Assembly (NCBI RefSeq): GCF_002153425.1
Contig: NZ_KZ119600.1
Coordinates: 445,356-509,355 of the forward strand
DNA length: 64,000 nucleotides
From: Litchfieldia alkalitelluris
GTDB lineage: Bacteria; Bacillota; Bacilli; Bacillales; Salisediminibacteriaceae
Reading direction: 5' to 3'
Part shown: piece by piece, positions 55,630 to 63,810 of the stretch
Layout of the letters: the number at the start of each line of letters is the position of its first letter
Numbering within the stretch: the first letter of the stretch is position 1
The notes under the pieces: generated by a model
Told to the model about the DNA's origin: nothing
What the model saw: only the letters and a program-made list of their open reading frames with translations
Database searches by the model: none
Position numbers and translations under genes: made by a program

Positions 55630-56673
55630 TTATTTGTTTAGATAGGAGTCGATTTCCTTCGAAAGAGAATCAATGGAGTTTAGTTTTAGGGAGTACTTTG
55701 AATTTTTTATTTCAACGATTTTTGCTGCTCGTAATTGTTTTAGATGATGATGAACGGTTGATTTTCCTAATTCTAGCTGGTCAGTTATATCATGCAGGGA
55801 GCGATCCTGTTCGAATAATAATTTCACAATCTTCAGCCTCACTTCATCACCTAATGCCTTAACTTTTGCTACTAAAAAATTGTCGGGCATGTATTTGTCA
55901 TTGGGATAAATGCTTTCATTGGACACAGGATAATAAAATACTTTTGTCCCATCTAAATCAGCTTCTATATTCCATGGGCGATAGATGTATTGTGGAATTA
56001 ATAAAACGTAGTGGACACTTGGTTCAGGTACATAACTAACACCACCAGTTGCCCAGGCTACAAATTCTTCGGCTGTCATCTTAGTTAGCATCTTTTTCTT
56101 TGCCTGATAATCATTATGTAAAATTTGAGTTAGCTCCTTTGCATTTGGTTTCACAACCTCTTCGAACCAACTCTGCATGACAAAAATTAGGTGATTTTTC
56201 AATTCATTTATTTCAACACTACAAATAAATTGAATGTAATCTGGGAAAAACGGGTTATCACTCGTAATCTTTTTTAACTCTTTAATGGCGGTTTTGTTTT
56301 CCTGAATGGCTTGTCTGCGTATATCTTCAAACTTCCTTCCTACAAAAGGTAAACAGATGAAACGGAGATCTTCAGAATTAGCTTGCTCTATGTAATTTGT
56401 TAGGTCTTCGATATCGGTAAAATCTTTTGTATGCAAAATCTGTAGGAGTGCTTTCCACGTATTGTTTTTCTCCACATATTCCAGGTGCTCTAATAGATTC
56501 ATACTTATGGATTCTTTAATGGAGGACCAATAACTCATAGGCTTCTCTAATGTGTTCAAAAGGGGTGTATTAGTAATTGCGGCGATTCCAAGGGCTGATT
56601 CCCACAATGGGGAATATTTTAGTCGTACCTGATATGTTTCTCTCTTCTTACTTGATAAATTTAATGTGTCCAA
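55630..56673 (-). CDS. ArsR family transcriptional regulator, long form
   Basis: A 347-aa protein, much longer than classical ArsR (about 100 aa). The winged helix-turn-helix is at the C-terminus (about residues 260-345: KALGDEVRLKIVKLLFEQDRSLHDITDQLELGKSTVHHHLKQLRAAKIV). The first 250 residues form a helical domain seen in a subgroup of Bacillus regulators that probably senses a ligand. The TTG start at 56673 fits the AAGAGGTG site; the GTG at 56682 overlaps it. It heads an operon with the MFS transporter and GNAT genes, which it probably controls. Confidence 0.85.
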   Translation of the reverse strand: MDTLNLSSKKRETYQVRLKYSPLWESALGIAAITNTPLLNTLEKPMSYWSSIKESISMNLLEHLEYVEKNNTWKALLQILHTKDFTDIEDLTNYIEQANSEDLRFICLPFVGRKFEDIRRQAIQENKTAIKELKKITSDNPFFPDYIQFICSVEINELKNHLIFVMQSWFEEVVKPNAKELTQILHNDYQAKKKMLTKMTAEEFVAWATGGVSYVPEPSVHYVLLIPQYIYRPWNIEADLDGTKVFYYPVSNESIYPNDKYMPDNFLVAKVKALGDEVRLKIVKLLFEQDRSLHDITDQLELGKSTVHHHLKQLRAAKIVEIKNSKYSLKLNSIDSLSKEIDSYLNK

Positions 56674-56695
56674 GTATTTCACCTCTTTTATTTTG

Positions 56696-56774
56696 ATTGA
56701 CTCCGCAGGCGCAAAGCGCAGAGGAGGCTTACCAGCCGCCTGCGCAAAGCGAGTAGCCTGCTGCGAATTTAATT
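56696..56774. repeat. Partial copy of a Bacillaceae intergenic repeat
   Basis: CCGCAGGCGCAAAGCG, GAGGAGGCTTACCAGCCGCC and GCGCAAAGCGAGTAGCCTG are the recognisable parts of the right half of a GC-rich palindromic repeat widespread between Bacillaceae genes. It lies directly upstream of the ArsR-type gene and is clearly more GC-rich than its surroundings. Confidence 0.7.
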
Positions 56775-56984
56775 ACATCATATCTATTTTCATGATAGCT
56801 TAATTCTATATTATTAGAACAAAATATTCAATATTTTTAGAACTTATTGTTGCGAAAAGATATTTACGAGGTAGTCTTGCTTTATAAATGATCAATATAG
56901 TGCGATCCAATGTTAACACTATTCAGACTTATTTATTGTTAGTTTGATAGAAGTGTGTTACACTACGGGTGGTTAAAATTAAAT

Positions 56985-57083
56985 AGGCTCAAGGGGAGCT
57001 ATGAGGTTGGCTGAGAGGATATCCCGTTTGAAGATATCGACCCTATAAACCTGATCTGGGTAATTCCAGCGGAGGGATGTGTT
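56985..57083 (+). ncRNA. TPP riboswitch (THI element)
   Basis: The conserved blocks occur in order: AAGGGGAGC, GGCTGAGAGG, GACCC, AACCTGATCTGGGTAATTCC, AGCGGAGGGA. An intrinsic terminator follows at 57101-57136. It would shut off the thiXYZ-tenA genes downstream when thiamin diphosphate is plentiful. Confidence 0.96.
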
Positions 57084-57100
57084 TTTGGACTATATACATA

Positions 57101-57136
57101 AGTCTACATGCTCTCGGTGGCATGTAGGCTTTTTTA
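57101..57136 (+). terminator. TPP riboswitch terminator
   Basis: AGTCTACATG and CATGTAGGCT form a 10-bp stem with one G-U pair and a 10-base loop, followed by TTTTTT, about 80 bases before thiX. Confidence 0.88.
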
Positions 57137-57219
57137 TTTGCAACTCGTTCACCAAGACGAATGCGCTTTTCATATTAGGTCAGGGCTTGGGAAGGGTCTA
57201 CAGCTGAAGGGAGGGTGAC

Positions 57220-57990
57220 ATGAAAAAAATACATGAAGGCGTCTTAGCCTCTTTACCGGCAGTCGCTACAGTAGCATTGTTTTTACTATTCTGGGAAGCA
57301 GCAGTTTGGATCTGGCAATTTGAAAAATGGCTATTACCAGCGCCAACGGATATTGCAAAGGCATTTGTTGAGACATTGCCACTTCTTCCAGACCATGTGT
57401 GGATGACAACGCTAGAAGCGGTCCTTGGGTTTCTCCTAGGTTTAACGGTAGCTTTATTGTTAGCATTTTTACTTGATTTTTCACCAGTCATGAGAAAAAG
57501 CTTTTATCCACTCTTGTTATTTTCACAAACCATCCCAATTGTCGCCATTGCACCACTTTTGATCATATGGTTTGGCTATGGGATATTACCAAAAGTGCTT
57601 GTCGTTGCACTCGTTACATTTTTCCCGGTGGTAGTAAGTGTGGTGGAAGGCCTGCAAGCAAGTGACAGGGACATGATAAGACTCGTCCGGTCCATGGGAG
57701 GCTCTCGCTGGCAAGTATTTCGATTAGTTCGGTTTCCAAATGCGCTGCCGTATTTGTTCACAGGACTAAGAATTGGTGCTACATACAGTGTGTTAGCAGC
57801 TGTAATTTCAGAATGGGTAGGGGCGAGTAAAGGATTAGGTATCTTTCTAGTTAGAGCCCAGAATTCCTTTGCCACTGACAAAGTATTTGTGGCCATTGCG
57901 ATCATATCACTCCTAAGCTGCTTGCTATTCTTAATTGTTATCTTAATAAGCAGGATAGTTATGCCATGGAAATACAAGAATTCAAAATAA
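57220..57990 (+). CDS. thiX: Thiamin-pyrimidine ABC transporter permease
   Basis: A 256-aa permease of the binding-protein-dependent type with six helices. The cytoplasmic EAA loop reads VRSMGGSRWQVFRLVRFPNALPYL (about residues 150-173). Together with ThiY and ThiZ it should import N-formyl-4-amino-5-aminomethyl-2-methylpyrimidine, a degradation product of thiamin, for salvage. This role rests on the TPP riboswitch upstream and tenA downstream. AGGGAGGGTGAC precedes ATG 57220. It is the first gene after the riboswitch. Confidence 0.9.
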   Translation: MKKIHEGVLASLPAVATVALFLLFWEAAVWIWQFEKWLLPAPTDIAKAFVETLPLLPDHVWMTTLEAVLGFLLGLTVALLLAFLLDFSPVMRKSFYPLLLFSQTIPIVAIAPLLIIWFGYGILPKVLVVALVTFFPVVVSVVEGLQASDRDMIRLVRSMGGSRWQVFRLVRFPNALPYLFTGLRIGATYSVLAAVISEWVGASKGLGIFLVRAQNSFATDKVFVAIAIISLLSCLLFLIVILISRIVMPWKYKNSK

Positions 57991-58018
57991 TTTACTTGGA
58001 AACGGAGAGTTGAATTTT

Positions 58019-59059
58019 ATGAGAAAAATGAATCTCTTATTTTTACTAATAGTTAGTGTTTTGTTGATTGTTGCTTGTAACGGTTCTGATGTAGATGAAA
58101 ATGGTGATGGTGAAGTTACTAACAACAATGATGGCGATACTGCCGAAGGTGCAGAAGAACAGGGAATAGAGGAAATAACATTCATTCTTGATTGGGTACC
58201 AAACACGAATCACACGGGCTTATATGTGGCACAGGAAAACGGTTATTTTTATGAAGAAGGAATTGATTTAACGATCATTGAGCCAGCATTAGACGGTGCC
58301 CTTCAAATCATTGCTTCTGGTCAGGCTGACTTTGGGATTGCTGCCCAGAACGAAGTGACACTGTCCCGTTCCAATGATATACCAGTTGTATCTTTGGCTG
58401 CTGTGATGCAGGAGAGTACTTCTGGTTTTGCATCGCCGATTGAAAAGGATATTACATCACCGAAAGATTTCGAAGGGAAAAAATACGGTGGCTGGGGATC
58501 GCCACTTGAAGATGCCATTATCGGTGCTGTCATGGAAGCAAACGATGCTGACCCTTCCACAGTAGAAAATATTACAGTAGGTACATCTGACTTTTTCGTA
58601 AACACGCAGCGTGAAGTGGACTTCCAGTGGATTTATTACGGCTGGACTGGTGTGGAAGCAGAGGTCCGCGGAGAAGAACTGAACATGATCTATTTACATG
58701 AAATTGACCCAGTTTTTAATTACTACACGCCTGTTATTGCTTCAAGTGAAACATTCATCGAAGAGAATCCAGAAGTAACGGAGCGATTCATGAGAGCCCT
58801 AAGTAAAGGTTATGAATTTGCAATCGAAAATCCTGAAGAAGCTGCAGAAATACTGATTGGCGTAACTCCTGAAACTGATGCTGACTTAATTCGTGCTTCA
58901 CAAAAACATTTACAAAGCATCTACCAAGGGGACGCAGAAAAGTGGGGTTACCAGGAAGAATCAAGATGGGATGAGTTCACTGCTTGGATGCTCGAAAACG
59001 AATTGATAGAAAACGATGTGGATACGGAATCGTCCATGACAAACCGTTTCCTACCATAA
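58019..59059 (+). CDS. thiY: Thiamin-pyrimidine-binding lipoprotein
   Basis: A 346-aa substrate-binding lipoprotein: signal LLFLLIVSVLLIVAC with the lipobox IVAC, an acidic linker (DVDENGDGEVTNNNDGDTAE), then an NMT1/THI5-like domain opening ITFILDWVPNTNHTGLYVAQ. ThiY of Bacillus halodurans binds the formylated aminomethyl pyrimidine, and this domain is of that type. I chose ATG 58019 with CGGAGAG ten bases upstream; TTG 58010 directly abuts that site. It lies 28 bases after thiX and 23 before thiZ. Confidence 0.9.
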   Translation: MRKMNLLFLLIVSVLLIVACNGSDVDENGDGEVTNNNDGDTAEGAEEQGIEEITFILDWVPNTNHTGLYVAQENGYFYEEGIDLTIIEPALDGALQIIASGQADFGIAAQNEVTLSRSNDIPVVSLAAVMQESTSGFASPIEKDITSPKDFEGKKYGGWGSPLEDAIIGAVMEANDADPSTVENITVGTSDFFVNTQREVDFQWIYYGWTGVEAEVRGEELNMIYLHEIDPVFNYYTPVIASSETFIEENPEVTERFMRALSKGYEFAIENPEEAAEILIGVTPETDADLIRASQKHLQSIYQGDAEKWGYQEESRWDEFTAWMLENELIENDVDTESSMTNRFLP

Positions 59060-59082
59060 GGAGAAGGATTGAAGGAGTTCAT

Positions 59083-59832
59083 ATGCATTTAAAACTAGTA
59101 GATATACATCATTCGTTTGTCGAAGGTATTGAACACGCAAAAGTGGTCAATGGGGTGAATCTCTCCTTGGAAAAAGGGGAGTTCGTCTCAATCATAGGCC
59201 CTAGTGGTTGTGGAAAAAGCACGCTGTTTAATTTGGTGGCTGGCCTGGAAATTCCAATGGAAGGGGAAATCCTCCTCAACGGTCAAAGTGTAAACGGGCA
59301 ACGTGGTCACGTGAGTTACATGATGCAAAAGGATTTACTGTTTCCTTGGAAAACAGTATTGGAAAATGTGCTACTAGGGGCTACAGTCTCCAAGGAAAAT
59401 GTTAGGGAAGCTCGAGAAGAGGCACTCTCTTTGTTCCCTTTATTTGGACTCGAAGGCTATGAAAACAATTATCCAACTGTTTTATCGGGGGGAATGAAGC
59501 AACGGGCAGCGCTGCTCCGTACTTTCTTGCACAAGAAAGAGCTCTTATTGCTAGATGAACCATTTGGAGCGCTCGATGCTTTGACACGTGAAAAAATGCA
59601 TGAGTGGCTTCTTGATATATGGAGCCAAATGCAAAGATCGGTTCTGTTTATCACCCATAGTATTGACGAAGCGATCTTCTTATCAGATAGAATCTATGTT
59701 TTGACCCCAAGGCCGACAGCAGTTTTACAAGAGTTTAACGTGGAGCTTGCTCGCCCACGCACGAAGGAAATGACCTTGTCAGACGAATATTTAGAGCTTA
59801 AACAAAAGCTGATGAAGGCGTTGTATCGGTAG
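59083..59832 (+). CDS. thiZ: Thiamin-pyrimidine ABC transporter ATPase
   Basis: A 249-aa ABC ATPase. Walker A is GPSGCGKST, the signature LSGGMKQR and Walker B LLLLDEPFGALDA, followed by the switch His in FITHSIDEA. It belongs to the nitrate/taurine/pyrimidine-type importer ATPases and would power ThiXY. GAAGGAGTTC is placed for ATG 59083; the open frame extends upstream into thiY without a ribosome binding site. A degenerate intergenic repeat separates it from tenA. Confidence 0.9.
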   Translation: MHLKLVDIHHSFVEGIEHAKVVNGVNLSLEKGEFVSIIGPSGCGKSTLFNLVAGLEIPMEGEILLNGQSVNGQRGHVSYMMQKDLLFPWKTVLENVLLGATVSKENVREAREEALSLFPLFGLEGYENNYPTVLSGGMKQRAALLRTFLHKKELLLLDEPFGALDALTREKMHEWLLDIWSQMQRSVLFITHSIDEAIFLSDRIYVLTPRPTAVLQEFNVELARPRTKEMTLSDEYLELKQKLMKALYR

Positions 59833-59978
59833 TCTCTAGCCTCTGCGAAGGGTGGGGAGGTTAACGAGCTGCCTGCATTAAATCTGAGAACTGATTATGT
59901 TCCAAAAAACTTATTCAGGGTAACAATGTTTTAAAATATAGGCTCTTATAAAGAATAGTGTTGATTTTAGACGCTTAA

Positions 59979-60182
59979 GTTGATTGTAGCGAAAGGTGCT
60001 CCTGTCTCTTCCTCTACAAGTATTGCTTTGTAGTGTATCCGTCGAGACAACTCGAAGTATAATCGACGATGTGTCGCTCGTGCCTGTGGGAAAAGCATTA
60101 GCTGAAGATCCCGCAGGGTGTACTTCCCGAGGAAGCTGAAGCAATGCCCACGGCAAGCGAGAGTTCTGTAGCGAAAATCAAC
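59979..60182. repeat. About 200-bp Bacillaceae intergenic repeat (degenerate)
   Basis: The segment starts GTTGATTGTAGCGAAAGGTG and ends GTAGCGAAAATCAAC, with short terminal inverted repeats. Inside are GAAGATCCCGCAGGG, CCGAGGAAGCTGAAGC and GCCCACGGCAAGCGAGAGT, all familiar blocks of a common Bacillaceae repeat. It is inserted between thiZ and tenA, inside the predicted TPP-controlled unit. Its long hairpins may reduce tenA transcription. Confidence 0.75.
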
Positions 60183-60236
60183 AGCAAAGTTTAACAGAGT
60201 CAAAATAAAAAATAAAACTGGAAAGGATGATCATTA

Positions 60237-60902
60237 ATGAAATTCTCAGAACAGTTAAGACAAAAGGTAGATGCAATTTGGGAGGCAAGCTTCGAACACC
60301 CATTTGTTAAAGGAGTGGCAGATGGATCACTTCCAATCGAATGCTTTAAGCATTATTTAAAACAAGATTCTTTCTACTTGTCCAAATTTGCACAGGCGCA
60401 AGCTATTGGAGCAGCTAAGGCAAATGATTTTTACACGACATCACAAATGGCTCATCACGCGAAATCATCGTATGAGGCAGAGCATGCCCTTCATGAGCAG
60501 TTTGCAAGAGATCTGGACCTTTCGAAAGACGGTGTCATTCATAACGAAGACCCAGCACCAACAGCGGTTGCATACACGAATCATATTTTAGCTGCTTCTT
60601 ATAAAGGCTCTCTTGGTGATGTTATCGCAGCTTTGTTGCCATGTTATTGGTTGTACTATGAAATTGGGGAGAAGTACAAAGGGTCAAAACCAGGTCACCC
60701 AATCTACCAGAAGTGGATCGACACATATGGAGATGAGTGGTTTGCCACATTAGTGAAAGAGCAAATTGATCGATTAGATGATTTAGCTGAAAGAGCGTCC
60801 GAGGAAGACAGGAAGCGTATGGAAAAAATCTTCGTTACAAGTAGTAAATATGAGTATATGTTCTGGGAGATGTCCTATACATTAGAAGATTGGCCAGTGT
60901 GA
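60237..60902 (+). CDS. tenA: Aminopyrimidine aminohydrolase (thiaminase II)
   Basis: TenA hydrolyses 4-amino-5-aminomethyl-2-methylpyrimidine to the hydroxymethyl pyrimidine used in thiamin synthesis. The 221-aa protein has the catalytic Cys136 in AALLPCYWLYYEIGE (Cys135 in B. subtilis), Asp44 in KQDSFYLSKF and the C-terminal YEYMFWEMSY with the conserved Glu. GGAAAGGATGATC precedes the ATG. With thiXYZ it forms the import-and-hydrolysis salvage route. No ylmB-like deformylase gene is in the window, so that step must be encoded elsewhere. Confidence 0.95.
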   Translation: MKFSEQLRQKVDAIWEASFEHPFVKGVADGSLPIECFKHYLKQDSFYLSKFAQAQAIGAAKANDFYTTSQMAHHAKSSYEAEHALHEQFARDLDLSKDGVIHNEDPAPTAVAYTNHILAASYKGSLGDVIAALLPCYWLYYEIGEKYKGSKPGHPIYQKWIDTYGDEWFATLVKEQIDRLDDLAERASEEDRKRMEKIFVTSSKYEYMFWEMSYTLEDWPV

Positions 60903-60904
60903 AG

Positions 60905-61070
60905 GTGTGAGGAGTAAAGGTTTAAAGGTATCAAAAGTAAGTTTAAAGGTTTAAAGGGGTTAAGCTATTTTTAAAATGGGTAAATTAAGTTTAAGGGTTT
61001 AAAATAAATATGTGGATTTTAAAAGCATTAAAAATAAGTAATAAGGGTATTTAAAGGTTTAAGTTTATAA
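60905..61070. repeat. Low-complexity region rich in GTTTAAAGG
   Basis: GTTTAAAGG and close variants recur irregularly about seven times in 160 bases after tenA. No reading frame or stable hairpin is evident. It may be a decayed tandem repeat. Confidence 0.5.
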
Positions 61071-61074
61071 GGGG

Positions 61075-61116
61075 AAGTCTATCCAATCGCATTTTTGGTG
61101 ATTGGGTAGGCTTTTT
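61075..61116 (+). terminator. Terminator downstream of tenA
   Basis: AAGTCTATCCAATC pairs with GATTGGGTAGGCTT (two G-U pairs), loop of 11, followed by TTTTT. It probably ends the thiamin transcript. Confidence 0.85.
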
Positions 61117-61203
61117 CTATTTTGTGGTGTAAATGGTGGAAGAATGAGGTTGGCCAGATTAATGTTGTTAGTTCTAATTTGACGGTTTAGAAGAGAGGCC
61201 GGG

Positions 61204-61358
61204 GAAGGATTGTTATTGGTGACTGCGGACAGGAAAAGGGGAGGGTTGAAATCTAGTCCGCAAGGTTGATGGCAGCGGACAACAGTGAATGAAAAGGAAG
61301 GTGAAATGTCCGCAGTGTTGATGGTAGTGGACAAAAGCGAAGGAAAAAGAAGTAGAAA
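61204..61358. repeat. 52-bp tandem array C, left part (before IS)
   Basis: Units of array C start at 61256 and 61308 (52 bp apart), with a degenerate one before them. They share GTCCGCA and GCGGACA arms and the AAGGAAAAAGAAGTAGAAA spacer with the right part beyond the insertion sequence. The next unit would start at 61360, exactly where the element begins. Confidence 0.85.
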
Positions 61359-61429
61359 TGGGTCTAGACTATAAAGTGGACACGTTATGGAGAGAATAAA
61401 ACCATAATCTAGAAATGGAGCGTGTCAAA

Positions 61430-61720
61430 ATGATTAAAACCTATGATGAGGAGTTTAAAGAGTATATCGCTAAGTTAGTAGTAGAAGAAGGAAAGAAAGC
61501 TACAGAGGTTAGTAGTGAAATGGATATCTCAAGCAAAAACATATATCGCTGGGTAAAAAAGTATCGGGAAAAGTTAAAGCAAAGTAAAGAAGGAACAGAA
61601 TATATTACACCTGGAGAGTACAAGAAACGTGAGAAAGAACTGCTAGATCAAATTAATGAATTAAAGGAGGAGAATGAGATTATAAAAAAGGCGGCGCACA
61701 TCTTCATGAAAGGCCGATAG
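61430..61720 (+). CDS. IS3-family transposase OrfA
   Basis: A 96-aa protein with the helix-turn-helix of IS3 OrfA (YDEEFKEYIAKLVVEEGKKATEVSSEMDISSKNIYRWVKKY, seen here as YDEEFKEYIAKL and ISSKNIYRWVKKY) and a C-terminal leucine-zipper-like coil (LLDQINELKEENEIIKKAA). It binds the element ends. I prefer ATG 61430, with GGAG nine bases upstream, to ATG 61415. An A-AAA-AAG heptamer at 61684-61690 allows a -1 frameshift to make the OrfAB fusion. Confidence 0.92.
   Translation: MIKTYDEEFKEYIAKLVVEEGKKATEVSSEMDISSKNIYRWVKKYREKLKQSKEGTEYITPGEYKKREKELLDQINELKEENEIIKKAAHIFMKGR
61684..61690 (+). other. Programmed -1 frameshift site
   Basis: AAAAAAG is in the right register (A AAA AAG) near the end of orfA. 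After a -1 shift the frame is open through AHLHERPIVKFNF and joins orfB without a stop. Confidence 0.8.
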
Positions 61721-61734
61721 TTAAGTTTAACTTT

Positions 61735-62622
61735 ATGTATGAGCACCGAAAGGAATTTCGAGTTGTGAAGATGTGCGAAGTCCTAAAGGTTTCAAAGAGT
61801 GGATATTATAAATGGATAAAAACCAGCAAAGAAAACAACTTGCCTTGTAAGCAAAGAAAAAAGAGGTTAATGGCAAAGATCCGTAGGCTATTCTTTGAAT
61901 ATAGGTCTGTTTATGGTAGCCCTAGGATTACCAGGGAATTATGGAAACTTGGGATTAAAATAGCTGAAAGAACTGTTGGTAAATATATGCGGGAAATGGG
62001 GTTACGAGCAACACCGAAGAAAAAGTTTGTGGTAACAACGGATTCTAAGCATCAAAATCCAATTTACCCTAATCTATTAAATAGACAGTTTGAAGTAGAC
62101 AAACCAAATAGTGTTTGGGTAACGGATATTACGTATATTTGGACAATGCAGGGTTGGTTGTACTTAGCGACAGTGATGGATTTGTTCTCCCGAAAAATCA
62201 TAGGGTGGGCTACAGATAAAACGATGACAAAAGAATTGCCATTAAGAGCTTTGGAACGAGCTATTAGTTCAAGAAAACCAGGGGAAGGGTTAATCCACCA
62301 CTCTGACCGAGGAAGTCAGTATACCTCTCAGGATTACATTGATCGGCTTAAGGAATGTAACATGCAAATAAGTATGAGTCGTAAAGGAAACTGTTATGAC
62401 AATGCGTGCATGGAGTCATTTTTTTCCTCACTTAAAAAAGAGCTAGTGTACAGACAGAAGTTTGAGAACCGTGAAGTAGCAGCTAAGGAAATATGGAAGT
62501 ACATCATGAGCTTTTATAACGCAAGAAGGAGCCATTCGACATTAGGCTATGTATCGCCAAATGAGTACGAAAAACTCCATGGCAATAAGCAAAAAGCAGA
62601 CAAAGGAGAAAGTGCCGCATAA
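61735..62622 (+). CDS. IS3-family transposase OrfB (DDE integrase)
   Basis: A 295-aa catalytic part of the transposase. After an HTH_21-type region (RLFFEYRSVYGSPRITREL) the rve domain has the three acids: Asp in VWVTDITYIW, Asp in IHHSDRGSQYTS and Glu in CMESFFSSLKKE. It is complete and probably active. The coordinates start at the first ATG in this frame; the functional protein is the fusion OrfAB made by the -1 frameshift at 61684-61690. Confidence 0.93.
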   Translation: MYEHRKEFRVVKMCEVLKVSKSGYYKWIKTSKENNLPCKQRKKRLMAKIRRLFFEYRSVYGSPRITRELWKLGIKIAERTVGKYMREMGLRATPKKKFVVTTDSKHQNPIYPNLLNRQFEVDKPNSVWVTDITYIWTMQGWLYLATVMDLFSRKIIGWATDKTMTKELPLRALERAISSRKPGEGLIHHSDRGSQYTSQDYIDRLKECNMQISMSRKGNCYDNACMESFFSSLKKELVYRQKFENREVAAKEIWKYIMSFYNARRSHSTLGYVSPNEYEKLHGNKQKADKGESAA

Positions 62623-62642
62623 TCTCAAGTGGCAGACACAAA

Positions 62643-62757
62643 GCAACTTTACACGGAGTGGCGGGTATGTTAGCCTCCTTGGCGAGCCACAGGTTCTGTA
62701 ACCTATGTGGCTTCGTGGCTAGGAACACATGCCCGCAGAGGCTCCGTGTCAAGTTGC
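62643..62757. repeat. 115-bp imperfect palindrome in the IS 3' region
   Basis: The arms pair from the outside in: GCAACTT / AAGTTGC, ACACGGAG / CTCCGTGT, CGGGTATGTT / AACACATGCCCG, AGCC / GGCT, GAGCCACAGGTT / AACCTATGTGGCTTC, with CTGT as the loop. It lies between the orfB stop and the right end of the element. A long structured tail is not a normal part of IS3-family elements. Confidence 0.85.
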
Positions 62758-62903
62758 GAAGAAACGAGAGAACCCAGCTGATGGACATCTAACCAAGTTA
62801 TAAGAATATTAAGTATCAGAATTCTTTAACGGAAGTTTGTAAAATCAACTCATATAACCGATATTTCTCTCTAATTTTTGTCTACTTTCTTGACAGAGGA
62901 CCA

Positions 62904-63605
62904 GAAATGTCCGCAGCGTCGGTGCCAGCGGACAAAATCGAAGGGAAAAGTAGGTGAAATGTCCGCAGCGTCGATGCCAGCGGACAAAATCGAAGGGAAA
63001 AGTAGGTGAAATGTCCGCAGCGTTGATGGCAGCGGACAAAAGTGAAGGGAAAAGAAGTAGAAATGTCCGCAGGAGCGATGCCAGCGGACAAAAGCGAAGG
63101 AAAAAGAAGTAGAAATGTCCGTAGCGTTGGTGCCAGCGGACAAAATCGAAGGGAAAAGTAGGTGAAATGTCCGCAGAATCGATGCCAGCGGACAAAATCG
63201 TAGGAAACTGAAGTAGAAATGTCCGCAGCGTCGGTGCCAGCGGACAAAAGAAAAGGGAAAAGAAGCAGAAATGTCCGCAGCGTCGGTGCCAGCGGACAAA
63301 AGAAAAGGGAAAAGAAGCAGAAATGTCCGCAGCGTCGATGCCAGCGGACAAAATCGAAGGAAACTGAAGTAGAAATGTCCGCAGCGTTGATGGCAGCGGA
63401 CAAAATCGAAGTAAACTGAAGCAGAAATGTCCGCAGGGTCGATGGCAGCGGACAAAAGAGAAGGGAAAAGAAGCAGAAATGTCCGCAGCGTCGATGCCAG
63501 CGGACAAAAGCGAAGGAAACTGAAGTTGAATTGTCCGCACCCCCAATGCCAGCGGACAAAACAGAAGTAAAAAGCCCCAGAAATGTCCACAGCAGCACAA
63601 CTACC
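62904..63605. repeat. 52-bp tandem array C, right part, 14 units
   Basis: Units start at 62909, 62961, 63013 and so on to 63585, every step exactly 52. Each has TGTCCGC, a loop such as AGCGTCGATGCCA, then GCGGACAAAA, and a purine-rich spacer (TCGAAGGGAAAAGAAGCAGAA). The minus strand of the unit has no stop in any frame, so three long overlapping frames run through it (62845-63600, 62871-63614 and 62882-63610); because 52 is not a multiple of 3 they cycle through the same peptide. They lack ribosome binding sites and are not considered genes. Confidence 0.95.
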
Positions 63606-63757
63606 ATCAAACATCCAAATACTGCATCAATCCCTCTGTTAACAAATATCCAATTCTAGTAATTCCCTGCACCCCTTTAATAGTTTTTGTCTAATATAAA
63701 TCGTTTTCCTCACTCTAACGAGTAAACAAAGATATGTTAAAATGAAAATTAGCTTAG

Positions 63758-63771
63758 TGTAAGCGTTTTCT
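63758..63771. promoter_or_regulatory. cre site (CcpA) upstream of GH10 gene
   Basis: TGTAAGCGTTTTCT matches TGWAANCGNTNWCA at 13 of 14 positions. It lies 40-53 bases upstream of the start of the GH10 gene, near or within its promoter, where CcpA would repress. Confidence 0.72.
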
Positions 63772-63810
63772 TAATAAACTAAATCTATTAATATAATTGG
63801 AGGTACTATC

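Larger units (their letters stand above)
61359..62903 (+). mobile_element. IS3-family insertion sequence, about 1545 bp
   Basis: The element has two transposase frames joined by an A6G slippery site. Its ends are TGGGTCTAGACTATAAAGTG on the left and, complemented, TGGTCCTCTGTCAAGAAAGT on the right: 5'-TG..CA-3' with an imperfect inner AAAGTRGACA. GAAA flanks both sides. Removing the element and one GAAA restores a perfect array C unit, which fixes the boundaries. The target duplication length is ambiguous because the array is itself repetitive. Confidence 0.85.

Noticed and set aside
63219-63419. Plus-strand frame of 66 codons in array C
   Set aside because: It lies entirely within repeat units and lacks a ribosome binding site.
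62845-63614. Three long minus-strand frames (about 242-251 codons) as proteins
   Set aside because: They arise because the 52-bp unit has no stop on that strand in any frame. They overlap completely, have no ribosome binding sites and repeat the same peptides.
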